Source: Glycomyces niveus
Lineage (GTDB): Bacteria; Actinomycetota; Actinomycetes; Mycobacteriales; Micromonosporaceae
Assembly (NCBI RefSeq): GCF_017592475.1
Contig: NZ_JAGFNP010000005.1
Location: 62,001-126,000, forward strand
Length of the DNA: 64,000 bases
Direction: 5' to 3'
Within the stretch, counting starts at the first letter, position 1. Each line of letters begins with the position of its first letter. The notes beneath the pieces are model-generated. The model was not told where the DNA came from. It did no database searches and worked only from the letters and a program-made list of their open reading frames with translations. The position numbers were made by a program, and so were the translations under genes. Positions 16,249 through 26,437 of the stretch are shown in pieces.

Positions 16249-19200
16249 ATGGCCTACCCACTCGACGACCCCGCACGGGGCGTACCCGCGAGCCCGAACC
16301 TCCCGGAGGTCGAGCGCCGCGTGCTCGACTTCTGGACCAAGGACGACACCTTCGCCGCCTCGATCGACGCCCGCGACGCGGGCGAGAACGGCGCGAACGA
16401 GTTCGTCTTCTACGACGGCCCCCCCTTCGCCAACGGCCTGCCCCACTACGGGCACCTCCTCACCGGCTACGTCAAGGACATCGTCCCGCGCTACCAGACG
16501 ATGCGCGGCAAGCGCGTCGAGCGCCGCTTCGGCTGGGACACCCACGGCATGCCCGCCGAGGTCACCACCGAGAAGGAGCTCGGCCTCAAGTCGAAGGCCG
16601 ACATCGAGGAGTACGGCGTCGACCGCTTCAACGCGGCCGCGAAGGCCTCGGTCCTCCAGTTCACGGGCGAATGGGTCGACTACGTGACCCGCCAGGCCCG
16701 CTGGGTCGACTTCGAGAACGACTACAAGACCCTCGACCTCACCTACATGGAGAGCGTCATGTGGGCCTTCAAGACCCTGTACGACAAGGGCCTCATCTAC
16801 GAGGGCTACCGGGTGCTCTGGTACTGCTGGCGGTGCGAGACGCCGCTGGCCGCGACCGAGACGAAGATGGACGACACGTACCAGGACCGCCAGGACCCGG
16901 CCGTGACCGTCGGCCTCGACGTCACCACCCCCGGCCCGCTCGAGGGCGCGAAGCTCCTGGTGTGGACGACCACGCCGTGGACGCTGCCGTCGAACCTCGC
17001 CGCCGCCGTCCACCCCGGCGTCGACTACGTCGTGGTCGAAGCCGAGGGCTCCCGCTACGTGCTCGCCGAGGCCCGCCTCGGCGCGTACGCCCGCGAGCTC
17101 GGGGACGAGGCCGACGTCGTGGGCCGCTACAAGGGCGCCGACCTCGTCGGCCTCGAGTACAACCCGCCGTTCGACTTCTTCGCCGGCCGCGAGAACGCCC
17201 ACCAGGTGCTCACCGCCGACTACGTCACCACCGAGGACGGCACCGGCATCGTCCACATCGCGCCCGCCTTCGGTGAAGAGGACAAGCTCGTCACCGACGC
17301 CGCCGGCATCGAACCGGTCGTTCCCGTCGACGACTCCGGCAAGTTCACCGAAGAGGTGCCCCCGTACGCGGGCGTCCACGTCTTCGAGGCGAACAAGCTC
17401 ATCATCAAGGACCTCAAGGACACCCAGCGGCTCCTGCGCCACGACACGTACAACCACAACTACCCGCACTGCTGGCGCTGCGGCTCGCCGCTGATCCAGC
17501 GCGCCCTGTCCGCGTGGTTCGTCGCTGTCACCCGCTTCCGCGACCGCATGGTCGAGCTCAACCGGCAGATCGACTGGACGCCAGGCCACATCCAGGACGG
17601 CCAGTTCGGCAAGTGGCTCGCCAACGCCCGCGACTGGAACATCAGCCGCAACCGCTTCTGGGGCTCGCCGATCCCGGTGTGGACCAGCGACAATCCCGCA
17701 TACCCGCGCGTCGACGTCTACGGCTCGCTCGAAGAGCTCGAGCGCGACTTCGGCGTCGAGGTCACCGACCTGCACCGCCCGGTCATCGACAACCTCACCC
17801 GGCCCAACCCGGACGACCCCACGGGCGAGTCCGTGATGCGCCGCGTCCCCGAGGTCCTCGACTGCTGGTTCGAATCCGGCTCCATGCCGTTCGCGCAGGT
17901 CCACTACCCGTTCGAGAACGCCGACTGGTTCGAGCACCACTATCCGGGCGACTTCATCGTCGAGTACACCGCCCAGACCCGCGGCTGGTTCTACACGCTG
18001 CACGTCCTGGCCACGGCCCTGTTCGACCGGCCCGCGTTCCGCACCGCCGTCGTCCACGGCACGCTCCTGGGCGAGGACGGGCAGAAGATGTCCAAGTCGC
18101 TGCAGAACTACCCGGACGTGCGCGAGTCGTTCGAGTCGTACGGGTCCGACGCGGTCCGCTGGTTCCTCATGTCCTCGCCCGTCCTGCGCGGCGGCGACAT
18201 GCCCGTCACCGAGAACGGCTTCCGCGACGCCGTCCGCCAGATCGTCCTGCCACTGTGGAACGTGTGGTACTTCTACACGCTCTACGCGGGCGCGGCCGGC
18301 TACGAGGCGACCCCGGAGCAGGCGCGGGCCACCGCGCTGGCGAGCGAGCACCGGCTCGACAAGTACCTGCTGGCCAAGACGCGGGAACTGGTCGAGTCGA
18401 TGACCGCGATGATGGACGACTACGACCTCGCGGGCGCGACCGCCGCGTTCCGCTCCTACCTGGAGAGCCTCACCAACTGGTACGTGCGCCGCTCGCGCGA
18501 CCGGTTCTGGGAGGGCGACGAGGACGGGTTCGCCACGCTCGCAACGGCCTTGAAGACCGCGTGCGAGGTGGCCGCGCCGCTGCTGCCGCTCATCACCGAG
18601 GACGTCTGGAAGGGGCTCACCGGCGGCCGTTCGGTGCACCTGGCCGACTGGCCGGACGCCGAGGAGCTGCCCGCCGACCACGCCCTGGTCGAGGCGATGG
18701 ACGCCGTGCGCGAGATCGCCTCGGTCGGCCTGTTCATGCGCAAGGCCCGCAAGCTCCGCGTGCGCCTGCCGCTCGCGAAGCTCACCGTGGCGACCGGCCA
18801 CGCCGAGCGGCTCGCGCCGTTCGCCGACCTGCTCAAGGACGAGCTGAACGTCAAGGCCGTCGAATTCGACTCCGACGTGAGCGCCTACTCGAAGTCCGAC
18901 CTGAAACTGGTCCCTCGTGTCCTCGGCCCGCGCCTGGGCAAGGACGTGCAGCGGGTCATCAAGGCTGTCAAGGCCGGCGAGTGGTCGGTCGAGGACGGCA
19001 CGGTCACCGCCGGCGGCGTGGTCCTAGAGGACGGCGAGTTCGAGCTGACGATGGTCGCCGTCGACGCCGAGCACACCGAGGCCCTGCCGAACGACGCGGG
19101 CGTCATCGTGCTCGACACCGAGGTCACCCCCGAGCTCGCCGCCGAGGGCCTGGCCCGCGACGTTGTGCGCGTCATCCAGCAGGCCCGCAAGGACGCCGGC

Positions 19201-19392
19201 CTCGACGTCACCGACCGCGTCGCGGTCACGCTCGACGCCGCCGCCGACGTCAAGGCCGCGATCGAAGTCCACCGCGACTTCGTCCAAGCCGAGACCCTGG
19301 CCCTCGACCTCGCCTTCGGCGACCTCCCCGACACCGCCACCAGCGGTGAGGCCGGAGAGACCACGGTGAAGGCCGCAGTCATCAAGCAGTAA
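16249..19392 (+). CDS. ileS: Isoleucyl-tRNA synthetase
   Basis: Charges tRNA-Ile with isoleucine and edits mis-activated valine. 1047 residues, the long form of the enzyme. The class I signature HYGH is at 66-69 and KMSKS at 613-617; the editing domain ([16 protein letters not shown]) lies between, and zinc-binding-type Cys pairs occur at CWRCETP and CWRCGSP. A C-terminal anticodon-binding domain follows (EDVWKGL... onwards). Start ATG 16249 has the sequestered GAGGAG RBS described for the T-box. Long-form IleRS enzymes are often poorly inhibited by mupirocin; whether that holds here is untested. Confidence 0.97.
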   Translation: MAYPLDDPARGVPASPNLPEVERRVLDFWTKDDTFAASIDARDAGENGANEFVFYDGPPFANGLPHYGHLLTGYVKDIVPRYQTMRGKRVERRFGWDTHGMPAEVTTEKELGLKSKADIEEYGVDRFNAAAKASVLQFTGEWVDYVTRQARWVDFENDYKTLDLTYMESVMWAFKTLYDKGLIYEGYRVLWYCWRCETPLAATETKMDDTYQDRQDPAVTVGLDVTTPGPLEGAKLLVWTTTPWTLPSNLAAAVHPGVDYVVVEAEGSRYVLAEARLGAYARELGDEADVVGRYKGADLVGLEYNPPFDFFAGRENAHQVLTADYVTTEDGTGIVHIAPAFGEEDKLVTDAAGIEPVVPVDDSGKFTEEVPPYAGVHVFEANKLIIKDLKDTQRLLRHDTYNHNYPHCWRCGSPLIQRALSAWFVAVTRFRDRMVELNRQIDWTPGHIQDGQFGKWLANARDWNISRNRFWGSPIPVWTSDNPAYPRVDVYGSLEELERDFGVEVTDLHRPVIDNLTRPNPDDPTGESVMRRVPEVLDCWFESGSMPFAQVHYPFENADWFEHHYPGDFIVEYTAQTRGWFYTLHVLATALFDRPAFRTAVVHGTLLGEDGQKMSKSLQNYPDVRESFESYGSDAVRWFLMSSPVLRGGDMPVTENGFRDAVRQIVLPLWNVWYFYTLYAGAAGYEATPEQARATALASEHRLDKYLLAKTRELVESMTAMMDDYDLAGATAAFRSYLESLTNWYVRRSRDRFWEGDEDGFATLATALKTACEVAAPLLPLITEDVWKGLTGGRSVHLADWPDAEELPADHALVEAMDAVREIASVGLFMRKARKLRVRLPLAKLTVATGHAERLAPFADLLKDELNVKAVEFDSDVSAYSKSDLKLVPRVLGPRLGKDVQRVIKAVKAGEWSVEDGTVTAGGVVLEDGEFELTMVAVDAEHTEALPNDAGVIVLDTEVTPELAAEGLARDVVRVIQQARKDAGLDVTDRVAVTLDAAADVKAAIEVHRDFVQAETLALDLAFGDLPDTATSGEAGETTVKAAVIKQ

Positions 19393-19410
19393 GCGCCGCA
19401 AGTGAACATG

Positions 19411-19445
19411 GGCTGGCCCGGGCGCCGCAGGCGGCCGGGCCAGCC
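19411..19445 (+). terminator. Terminator hairpin after ileS
   Basis: Perfect 11-bp stem GGCTGGCCCGG / CCGGGCCAGCC with a 13-base GC loop, 18 bases after the ileS stop, followed by TGCTTGCC. Confidence 0.78.
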
Positions 19446-19811
19446 TGCTTGCCGTGCCGCTGCGGCCGGGCCGGTTGGCCGGCTTTGCCGCAGCTCGCAT
19501 GTGTGTCGTTGTGGTTGATGCGGGCGCATCGGCTTGTGGCCGATGCGCCCGCGATCGCCTCGCGAGGCGGGCTGCAGGAGCCGAGCGCGGGTGCACCCGC
19601 GCTCGGTCTTCGGGGGCGGCTCCCGGGATTCCCTCTTCCATGCCGCCGGTCCTGCTGCCGGCCGGCTACTCGCTCTCCTCCACCACCGGCGAGCAGTCGT
19701 TTTTGATATCTACAATCACATGCGTGCCAAGGGTTGCCAAGAGAAGCTTTTGGGGCTGTGGATAACCTCGTCGATATTGAGGTCGCAGCCTTCTTCCATG
19801 GGAAGCTCCGA
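19446..19811. other. Gene-free spacer with two further perfect hairpins
   Basis: No gene was found between the ileS terminator and the small ribbon-helix-helix gene. The spacer contains a 13-bp perfect stem (GCGGGCGCATCGG at 19520-19532 with its complement at 19540-19552) and a 26-base perfect palindrome at 19581-19606 centred on GTGCAC and followed by TCTT. A single DnaA-box-like TGTGGATAA lies at 19757-19765 in an AT-richer patch; one box alone does not make an origin. Confidence 0.6.
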
Positions 19812-20039
19812 CTAATTCGACCTGTCTTGTGAATCCGGAGGTCCTTCGCCGAGGCGGCGAAGCAACTCGCTGTTCTCCTGCAGGATTCGATCGAGAGTCG
19901 CTTCAAACTCGAGCGAGCGTTCGTAGTCTCGCCGTAGGAGATCGAGCACAAGGTTCTGCCGGGAGGCGCGCAGACGCGCCGCGTCCCGGGCGAGCCAGCG
20001 CGCGAGATCGTCTGATAGTTCGATGAGCGGTTTCGTCAT
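19812..20039 (-). CDS. Small ribbon-helix-helix protein (antitoxin-like)
   Basis: 75 residues. The N-terminal half (PLIELSDDLARWLARDAARLRASRQNLVLDLLRRDYER) has the beta-strand, helix, helix pattern of Arc/CopG-type DNA-binding proteins; the rest is a charged helix (EFEATLDRILQENSELLRRL). Such proteins are commonly antitoxins or repressors, but no toxin gene follows on the minus strand, where the spacer holds only hairpins. It starts 61 bases after the adnB stop on the same strand and could be the last gene of that transcript. Confidence 0.6.
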   Translation of the reverse strand: MTKPLIELSDDLARWLARDAARLRASRQNLVLDLLRRDYERSLEFEATLDRILQENSELLRRLGEGPPDSQDRSN

Positions 20040-20100
20040 GCTGTCGATGATCGGGTGCCGATTCGCCGCCGGCGATCGAAATGCGTGTTGTCGAGCGCTG

Positions 20101-23100
20101 TCAGTCTTCGGGCCACCAGGTGTGGTCGGCGGCTATGTAGTGGAAGGCCGTGCGGATCCGCGACTCGTCGATGTTCTGGAGGCGGGCCCAGGCCTTCTTG
20201 TAGACCTTGAGCTGGAGGGCCGCGTGGCGGGCGGCCTCGCCCTGCGGGGGACGGCCGGTCTTCCAGTCGACGATGTCATAGCCGCCGTCCTCTCGATGGA
20301 AGATCGCGTCGATGCGGCCTCGAACGACGGTGCCCTCGTACTCGACGACGAACGGGACCTCCTGGGCCGCGATGCGGCGGTTCGCCCAGGCCGAGTCGCG
20401 GAAGGCGGCTTTGAGGCGGTCGAGGTCGGCGTCGGGGCCGACCGGGTCGGCGGCGCCCGGGAGGTCGGCCGGGTCGAAGAGGGTGCCGCCGCCGAAGAAC
20501 TCCTCCACCCAGGCGTGGAACTCGGTGCCACGCTGGGTCGCCGGGCGCGGCGGGACCGGCATCGGGCGGCGGCGCTCGGCCGCGAAGGCCGCTTCGTCGG
20601 CGCGCATCGCCATCAGCTGGGACGTGGAGAGCCGCTGCGGGCGCGGGATTCTCACCACGCCCGACTCCCGCTCCTCGCGTTCGGCGAGGAGCAGCGCGGC
20701 CTCGTCGTGCCAGGCGCTCGCCTGCGGGCCATCCACACCGAGGGAGTCGGGGACCGCCAGCACCAGGTCGGCCGCTTCGGCGAACGCCTCCTGCCGGGAA
20801 CCCAAGGGCGCCTTGCTCGGCCACTCGACCGTGCGCGCGTCCTCCTCGAGCGGGTTCGTCGGCCCCGGATCGGCCCATACCGTCGCCTCCGCGCCCGCCG
20901 CCACCGCCTCGTTCAAGTACGGCGCGGTCTTGCGCGGCTGCCGCCGCTCGGCCTCCCACCAGTACCCGGACGCCAGCAGCGCCTGCCGCGCCCGCGTCAA
21001 CGCCACATACGCGAGCCGCCGCTCCTCCTCGAGCCGCGCCTCCTCGTCGTCGCGCTTGAACTCCTCAACGGCCCCTTTCACTTCCGAAGGCACCGTCGCC
21101 TCGTCGAGGTACAGCACCGGCAGGTTCTCGGCGTCACCGCGCAGCGGATACGGCAGCCGCGCCGCGTCGCTCACCCACGTCTGGTCGCCCTTCACCTTGC
21201 CCGGCAGGATGCCCTCGCACAGCCCCGGCACCGCCACCACGTCCCACTCCAGGCCCTTCGCGGCGTGCACCGTCAGCAGCTGCACCACCCCGCCCGCCGG
21301 CGAAGCGCCCTCCACCGTCAGGCCCCGCTCCCGCTCCGCCGCCGTCTCCAGGTACGACAGAAACCCCGGGATGCTCGCCCCGCTCGTGTCGTTCTCGTAC
21401 GCCGCCGCGATGTCCACGAACTCGTCCAGGTTCGACAGGTCGCCGTGGTGCAGCATCACCTCGACGTCGAGCCCCGAATGCGCGATCACATCGCCCACCA
21501 CGTCGGGCAGGCTCTGCCCCAGCCGCCCGCGGATCCACGCCAGCTCCTCGTGCAGCTGCGCGAACCGCAGGTACCCCAGCGCCGAGAACCGCTCCGCCGG
21601 ACCGGGATCGGCCAGCGCGTCCGCCAGCGACGCCTCCGCCTCGCGCCCCGCGTCCGGCTCGAACCCCCGCGTGTCGGGGGCGAGTTCGCGGGCGCGCGCC
21701 CACAGGCCGGCGATGTCGCGCGGGCCGATGCGCCACCGGTTCCCCGCGAGGAGCCGCATCAGGGACGGCCCGTCGGTCGGGTCGGCGGCGGCCCGGAGCA
21801 TCGCGACCGCTTCGGCCACTTCGGGATGGAACAGCAGCCCGAGCGATCCGACCACCTCGACCGGCAGCCCGGCGGCGGTCAAGGCCCGGTGCAGGGCGGG
21901 GATCTGGCGGCGCTTGCGCACGAGGACGGCCGCCTCGACCGGCTTCGCGGCGTCGCCGTCCTTCGCGCGCCGCTCGTCGTCGATCGCGTCCCGGACGACC
22001 TTGAGGTTCGCGGCCAGCCAGTCGGCCTCGTCGGCGACCGTGAGGTGCATCGCGGCCCGCACCAGGCCCCGGCCGTCGACGCCCGCTTCGAGGGGGCGGA
22101 TGTCGCCCGCGCGCAGCGGCTCGGAGACCTGGTTCGCGACCGCGAGGATCTCGGCCCGGTTGCGCCACGACTTCGTCAGCTCGACGCGTCTCGCGGGTGC
22201 CCCTGCGGGCGTGGGGAAGTCGGAGGGGAAGCGCATGAGCGTCCCCGCGGAGGCGCCGCGCCACGAGTAGATCGACTGGTTCGGGTCGCCCACGGCCGTC
22301 ACCGGGTGCCCGCCGCCGAACAGGTCGCGCAGCAGCGCCACCTGCGAGTACGACGTGTCCTGGTACTCGTCGAGGAGCACCGCCCGCCAGCGCTCGCGCT
22401 CGGTCTTGATGATCTCGGGCGCGCCCGCGACGAGCTGCGCCGCGAGCGAGAGCTGGTCGGCGAAGTCCATCACCCCGAGCTCGCGCTTGCGCCGGTCCCA
22501 GGACTCGACGAGCGGCAGCAGCTGCTCTCGCTTGAGCCGCAGCGACATCAACGCCCGGAACTGGTCGTTCGACTGCCGGTTCCCCTGCCGCTCAGCCAGG
22601 GTCTCGTGGAGCGACCGGTCGAACGCGCGCAGGTCGTCGCCGTCCCGCAGGTGCTCGGCGAGCTGCCCCGCGAGCTGCAGCACCTGCTCGGTGACCTTGT
22701 CGACGCCCACGTCGAACTCGCTCATCGGCCCGTCCCACGCGCACACCAGGTCGCGCGCGATCTGCCAGCGGCCCGTGTCCGTGATGACCCGCGTGCCCGG
22801 TTCGATGCCGATGCGCAGCCCGTGCTCGGCGACGAGGCTCCCCGCGTACGCGTTGTACGTGGAGACCGTGGGCTCGCCGTGGAGGTCGGCGAGTTCGGGG
22901 ATCGACTCGGTGAGCCGCCGCAGCTTGTCGCGCACCCGCGCGGCGAGTTCGGCGGCGGCTTTGCGTGTGAACGTGAGGCCGAGGATGTGCTCGGGCCGGG
23001 CGACCCGGTTGGCGATGAGCCACACGACCCGGTCGGCCATCGTCGTGGTCTTGCCCGAGCCGGCGCCGGCGACGACGAGCATCGGGTCGCGCCCCGCCTC

Positions 23101-23181
23101 GATCACCTGCGCCTGTTCCGGTGTGGGCGTGGGGGTCCCGAGCCGGTTGGCCAGGCCCACGGCCGTGTAGCGCTCACTCAT
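20101..23181 (-). CDS. adnB: Helicase-nuclease subunit AdnB
   Basis: 1026 residues. An N-terminal UvrD-like motor carries Walker A GAGSGKTT (39-46), LTFTRKAAAELAAR (motif Ia), LLDEYQDTSYSQ (Walker B), VGDPNQSIYSWRGA (motif III), LLTVHAAKGLEWDVV (motif V) and ALTRARQALLASG (motif VI). A C-terminal RecB-type nuclease module has Asp958 and DWKTG (Asp972, Lys974). Together with AdnA it forms the actinobacterial end-resection machine for double-strand break repair that substitutes for RecBCD/AddAB. The ATG overlaps the adnA stop by eight bases. AdnB is the main DNA-translocating subunit in mycobacteria. Confidence 0.92.
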   Translation of the reverse strand: MSERYTAVGLANRLGTPTPTPEQAQVIEAGRDPMLVVAGAGSGKTTTMADRVVWLIANRVARPEHILGLTFTRKAAAELAARVRDKLRRLTESIPELADLHGEPTVSTYNAYAGSLVAEHGLRIGIEPGTRVITDTGRWQIARDLVCAWDGPMSEFDVGVDKVTEQVLQLAGQLAEHLRDGDDLRAFDRSLHETLAERQGNRQSNDQFRALMSLRLKREQLLPLVESWDRRKRELGVMDFADQLSLAAQLVAGAPEIIKTERERWRAVLLDEYQDTSYSQVALLRDLFGGGHPVTAVGDPNQSIYSWRGASAGTLMRFPSDFPTPAGAPARRVELTKSWRNRAEILAVANQVSEPLRAGDIRPLEAGVDGRGLVRAAMHLTVADEADWLAANLKVVRDAIDDERRAKDGDAAKPVEAAVLVRKRRQIPALHRALTAAGLPVEVVGSLGLLFHPEVAEAVAMLRAAADPTDGPSLMRLLAGNRWRIGPRDIAGLWARARELAPDTRGFEPDAGREAEASLADALADPGPAERFSALGYLRFAQLHEELAWIRGRLGQSLPDVVGDVIAHSGLDVEVMLHHGDLSNLDEFVDIAAAYENDTSGASIPGFLSYLETAAERERGLTVEGASPAGGVVQLLTVHAAKGLEWDVVAVPGLCEGILPGKVKGDQTWVSDAARLPYPLRGDAENLPVLYLDEATVPSEVKGAVEEFKRDDEEARLEEERRLAYVALTRARQALLASGYWWEAERRQPRKTAPYLNEAVAAGAEATVWADPGPTNPLEEDARTVEWPSKAPLGSRQEAFAEAADLVLAVPDSLGVDGPQASAWHDEAALLLAEREERESGVVRIPRPQRLSTSQLMAMRADEAAFAAERRRPMPVPPRPATQRGTEFHAWVEEFFGGGTLFDPADLPGAADPVGPDADLDRLKAAFRDSAWANRRIAAQEVPFVVEYEGTVVRGRIDAIFHREDGGYDIVDWKTGRPPQGEAARHAALQLKVYKKAWARLQNIDESRIRTAFHYIAADHTWWPED

Positions 23182-26100
23182 CGGTCACCTGCCGTCCCTC
23201 GTCGGCGATCGGGCAGCACCGCTTCACCGAGCACGTCTCGCATTTGCTGGTGTTGCGGGCCTCGAACACCGAGCCGGCCATGCGCACGGCCGTGTCCCCG
23301 GCGAGTTCCCGCGCCCAGTCCGGGTTCTCGTGCTCTCCGAGCGGCCCCTGCTGGCGGGCGACCGCGCTGGCGCCCTTCGCGTTCGGGTACACCAGCTCGG
23401 CCCCGCCCGGCTCCGAGCCCTCCGCGAACGCGCCCTCGGCGATCGCGAGCTGGTAGATGCCCAGCTGCGGGTTCGTCTGCGCGTCCGCTTTGGACACCGT
23501 GCTCTTCCCGGTCTTGAGGTCGACCACGTAGAGGCGGCCGTCCCCGTCGCGTTCGAGCCGGTCGATCTGCCCGGACATGACCACTTCGACACCGGGCGGC
23601 CCGACTTCGAGCTTGATCCGGAAGGACCGCTCGGCGCCGAGGAGCTCTCTGCGGTTGGCGCTCAGCCATTTCGCGAAGCGCTCGACGGCGCCGGAGACGC
23701 GCTGGCGCTGCTGCTCGGCGTGCCAGGGCGCTTCGAACGGGAGCCGGTCGAAGTGCTCGCTCACGACCTGCTCCATGACGGTCTTCGGGTCGGCGGCGGG
23801 GTCGACGGTGACGGCTTCGGCGGCGGCGTGGAGGAGGGTGCCGAGGTGGCGGGGGAGGAGGTCGCCGGAGTCGCCGCCGTGCGCCTCGAGGACCCACCGG
23901 AGCCCGCACTGCTGGGTCTTCTCTACTTGGGACGGTGAGATGCGGATGGTCTCCCCGGCGAGGGCGAGCGCGCGTTCGTCGGATACGGCGGCGAGGCCCC
24001 ACCATTTCGCGGGGTCCGCGCCGGGCACGTCGGCGTCGGCGAGGCGGCGCAGGGCTGCGGCCGCGGCGTCGCGTTCGGCGTGGCCGGAGTCGACGACCGC
24101 TTCGCGCAGCCGCGCGGTGAGGGAGGCGAGGCTGAGGGGACGGCCGCGGCGGGGCGCGGCGGCGGGTTCGACGCCGAGTTCGGCGCTGAACCGGCTCGGT
24201 TGCGCCTCTTCGGAGTCGACGGCGGTGACGAGCAGCCTGACCCGGGCCCGGGTGCAGGCGTTGTAGAAGAGGCGGCGCTCCTCGTCGAGCAGCTGCGCGA
24301 CCTGGTCCACGTCGGCGCGGCCGTCGAGGACGTCGACGAGCGCTTCGGCGCCGAGGAGCGAGCCGCGCGGACGCAGGTTCGGCCACGAGCCCTCTTGCGC
24401 GCCCGCGACGACAACGAACTCCCAGCGGCGCCCGTGCGCGGCGTGCGCGGTCGCGAGGGTCACCGCGTCGCCGAGTTCGGCGCGCGCGGAGAGGAAGTCG
24501 CCGGGCAGCTGCTGGTGCAGCACGTGCTCGCAGAACACCTCGACGCCCGCGCCGGGCTGCTTCGACTCGTAGTCGGCGGCCAGGTCGAACAGGGCGATCA
24601 CGGCGTCGAGTTCGGCGTCGGCGCGCTGCGCCCGCCGGTCGCCGGAGAGCGCCCGGCGCTTGAGCCGCTCGCCCATCCCGGAGGCCTCCCATACCGCCCA
24701 CAGGGTGCCGCTGAGGCCGGTGCCTTCGCGGGCGGCCGCGAAGAGGGCGCCGAGCCGCCGCGCGGGCTCGGCCCAGTCCTCGTCGGGCAGGGCGGCCGTG
24801 CGTTCGGGGTCGCGCAGGGTCTCGACGAGGAGGTCCGCGCCGGGGGAGAAGTTGTCGGCGGCGACGGCGAGGCGCCGCAGCTCCTGGCGCAGCCGCCGCT
24901 CCTCGAACGGGTCCGCGCCGCCGAACGCGGAGTGCAGCAGCCCGGCCGCGTTCGTCTCGTCCAGGCGCTCGCGCCCGCGTCCGACGAGCACGAGGTGCAG
25001 CAGGTTGCGGACGGTGGGGTGTGCGGGGAGCGGCACGTCGTCGGCGGCCTGGCGGGTCGGGACGCCGGCGTGCTGCATGGCCCGGCGCAGCCGCGGGATC
25101 TCCGACGCGGATTTCACGACGACCGCCATGTCGCCGTAGGGGACCCCGTCGAGCAGGTGCGAGCGGCGGGCGACGTCGGCGAGGTACACGGCCTCGCGGG
25201 TCGGCGACGGCAGGTAGACCACGTCGACGCGGCCCTGCTCTTCGGAGGCGGTGCCGCGCTTGCGGTCCCGGTCGTGGCCCCGCAGCCGCCGCGAGAGCGT
25301 CGTGGTGGCGGCGAGCGGCGCGAGCGCCACGTCGTGCGTGTCGTTGAGCTGCACGGTGGCCGCTTCGCTCCCGTCGCGCGCGGGGAAGCGGAACGGGAAG
25401 TCCCGCACCGATTCGGGATCGCCGCCCTGGTAGCCGAAGACGGCCGCGTCAGGGGTGCCGGCAGCGACGAGGTTCGCGCCGTCCCCGGCGAGGAGTTCGA
25501 GCAGCCGCAGGTGCGCGGGCGTGGCGTCCTGCAGGTCATCCACGAACACCCAAGCGGGCCTGGGGAACAGGTCGGGGTCGCGGCGCAGTGCGGACGCGGC
25601 GGCGCGGACGATCTCGGCGGAGTCGTAGAGGGCGCTCGACATCGATTGGAGCGCGAGGGTGGTCACGTAGCGGTCGTAGAAGCGCGCGGCGGCGGTCCAC
25701 TCGGGACGGTCGTGCTCGCCGCCGAGCCGGGTCAGCTCGGGCGCGGACAGGCCGCGTTCGCCGCAGCGCAGCACGAGGTCGCGCAGCTGCTGTGCGAACG
25801 CGTACGTGCGCACCGCCTCGTCGAAACCGTGCGGCCAGCCGAAGTCCTCGCCTTCGAGCATCGACCGGATGAGCGCGTCCGCTTCGGGGCCGGTGAGCAG
25901 CCGCGGCTCGTCCCGGCCCGCGGCCACGGCCGAGCTGCGCAGGAGCGCGAAGGCGAACGCCGCGAACGTGTACACGCCCACTTCGGCGGCCGAGAGCCCT
26001 GCGGTGGCCGCGTTCAGGCGGGTGCGCAGGTGCGCGGTGTCCTGGCGGCGCAGCCCGAACACGAGGATCGAGGCCGGGTCGACCCCGGCCTCGACTTTCG

Positions 26101-26290
26101 CGGCGACGGCGCGCAGCAGCGCCTCCGTCTTCCCGGTGCCCGGCCCGCCGCGCACGAGCAGCGGCCCGGCGGCGTGCTCGACCACCGCCAGCTGGGCAGG
26201 GTCCAGGAGAGCTCTCTCGAGAGCGGCCCTGCCTGCTGCGGCCTCGGGCGGGTCGGTGAGCTCGAACCTGAGATCGGACACGTTGCCCAT
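23174..26290 (-). CDS. adnA: Helicase-nuclease subunit AdnA
   Basis: 1038 residues from ATG 26290 (an upstream in-frame ATG at 26347 adds a Cys/Arg-rich piece without a domain, so it is rejected). Motor domain with Walker A GGPGTGKT (48-55), WVFVDDLQDATPAHLR, VTLATAHAAHGRRWEFV and NACTRARVRLLVTAVD, then a RecB-like nuclease domain (GQIDRLERDG...VVDLKTGKS). The last 22 residues hold Cys1017, 1020, 1025 and 1026, and a further Cys lies in TQQCGLRW near residue 865, the arrangement of Fe-S cluster nucleases such as AddB. It is partner of AdnB and translationally coupled to it. Confidence 0.9.
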   Translation of the reverse strand: MGNVSDLRFELTDPPEAAAGRAALERALLDPAQLAVVEHAAGPLLVRGGPGTGKTEALLRAVAAKVEAGVDPASILVFGLRRQDTAHLRTRLNAATAGLSAAEVGVYTFAAFAFALLRSSAVAAGRDEPRLLTGPEADALIRSMLEGEDFGWPHGFDEAVRTYAFAQQLRDLVLRCGERGLSAPELTRLGGEHDRPEWTAAARFYDRYVTTLALQSMSSALYDSAEIVRAAASALRRDPDLFPRPAWVFVDDLQDATPAHLRLLELLAGDGANLVAAGTPDAAVFGYQGGDPESVRDFPFRFPARDGSEAATVQLNDTHDVALAPLAATTTLSRRLRGHDRDRKRGTASEEQGRVDVVYLPSPTREAVYLADVARRSHLLDGVPYGDMAVVVKSASEIPRLRRAMQHAGVPTRQAADDVPLPAHPTVRNLLHLVLVGRGRERLDETNAAGLLHSAFGGADPFEERRLRQELRRLAVAADNFSPGADLLVETLRDPERTAALPDEDWAEPARRLGALFAAAREGTGLSGTLWAVWEASGMGERLKRRALSGDRRAQRADAELDAVIALFDLAADYESKQPGAGVEVFCEHVLHQQLPGDFLSARAELGDAVTLATAHAAHGRRWEFVVVAGAQEGSWPNLRPRGSLLGAEALVDVLDGRADVDQVAQLLDEERRLFYNACTRARVRLLVTAVDSEEAQPSRFSAELGVEPAAAPRRGRPLSLASLTARLREAVVDSGHAERDAAAAALRRLADADVPGADPAKWWGLAAVSDERALALAGETIRISPSQVEKTQQCGLRWVLEAHGGDSGDLLPRHLGTLLHAAAEAVTVDPAADPKTVMEQVVSEHFDRLPFEAPWHAEQQRQRVSGAVERFAKWLSANRRELLGAERSFRIKLEVGPPGVEVVMSGQIDRLERDGDGRLYVVDLKTGKSTVSKADAQTNPQLGIYQLAIAEGAFAEGSEPGGAELVYPNAKGASAVARQQGPLGEHENPDWARELAGDTAVRMAGSVFEARNTSKCETCSVKRCCPIADEGRQVTDE

Positions 26291-26357
26291 GGAAACACAG
26301 CGAACCACAGGGGTACGACAACACCGCCCGGAAGCCGACCGCGCCACGGCGCGGAGC

Positions 26358-26392
26358 GGCGCCGCCGGCCCCGGAGCGGGACCGGCGGCGCC
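26358..26392. terminator. Hairpin between the ABC exporter operon and adnA
   Basis: Perfect 11-bp stem GGCGCCGCCGG / CCGGCGGCGCC around a 13-base loop, with TTTCCTTTT on its plus-strand right side. It lies between the end of the minus-strand permease gene and the adnA start, so it probably ends the exporter transcript even though the T-run is on the other strand. Confidence 0.6.
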
Positions 26393-26437
26393 TGGTTTCC
26401 TTTTGAGTTGCAGCCTTGGTGTTGCGGCCCTTGCGGG

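Noticed and set aside
19757..19765. DnaA-box-like TGTGGATAA as part of an origin
   Set aside because: Only one box, no dnaA/dnaN genes or AT-rich unwinding region.
20023..23517. Open frame of more than 1100 codons opposite adnB
   Set aside because: No domain, Arg/Leu/Val-rich, and the opposite strand encodes a complete helicase-nuclease.
26291..26347. ATG at 26347 as adnA start
   Set aside because: Adds a Cys/Arg-rich stretch unlike the family; the conserved part begins at the ATG at 26290.
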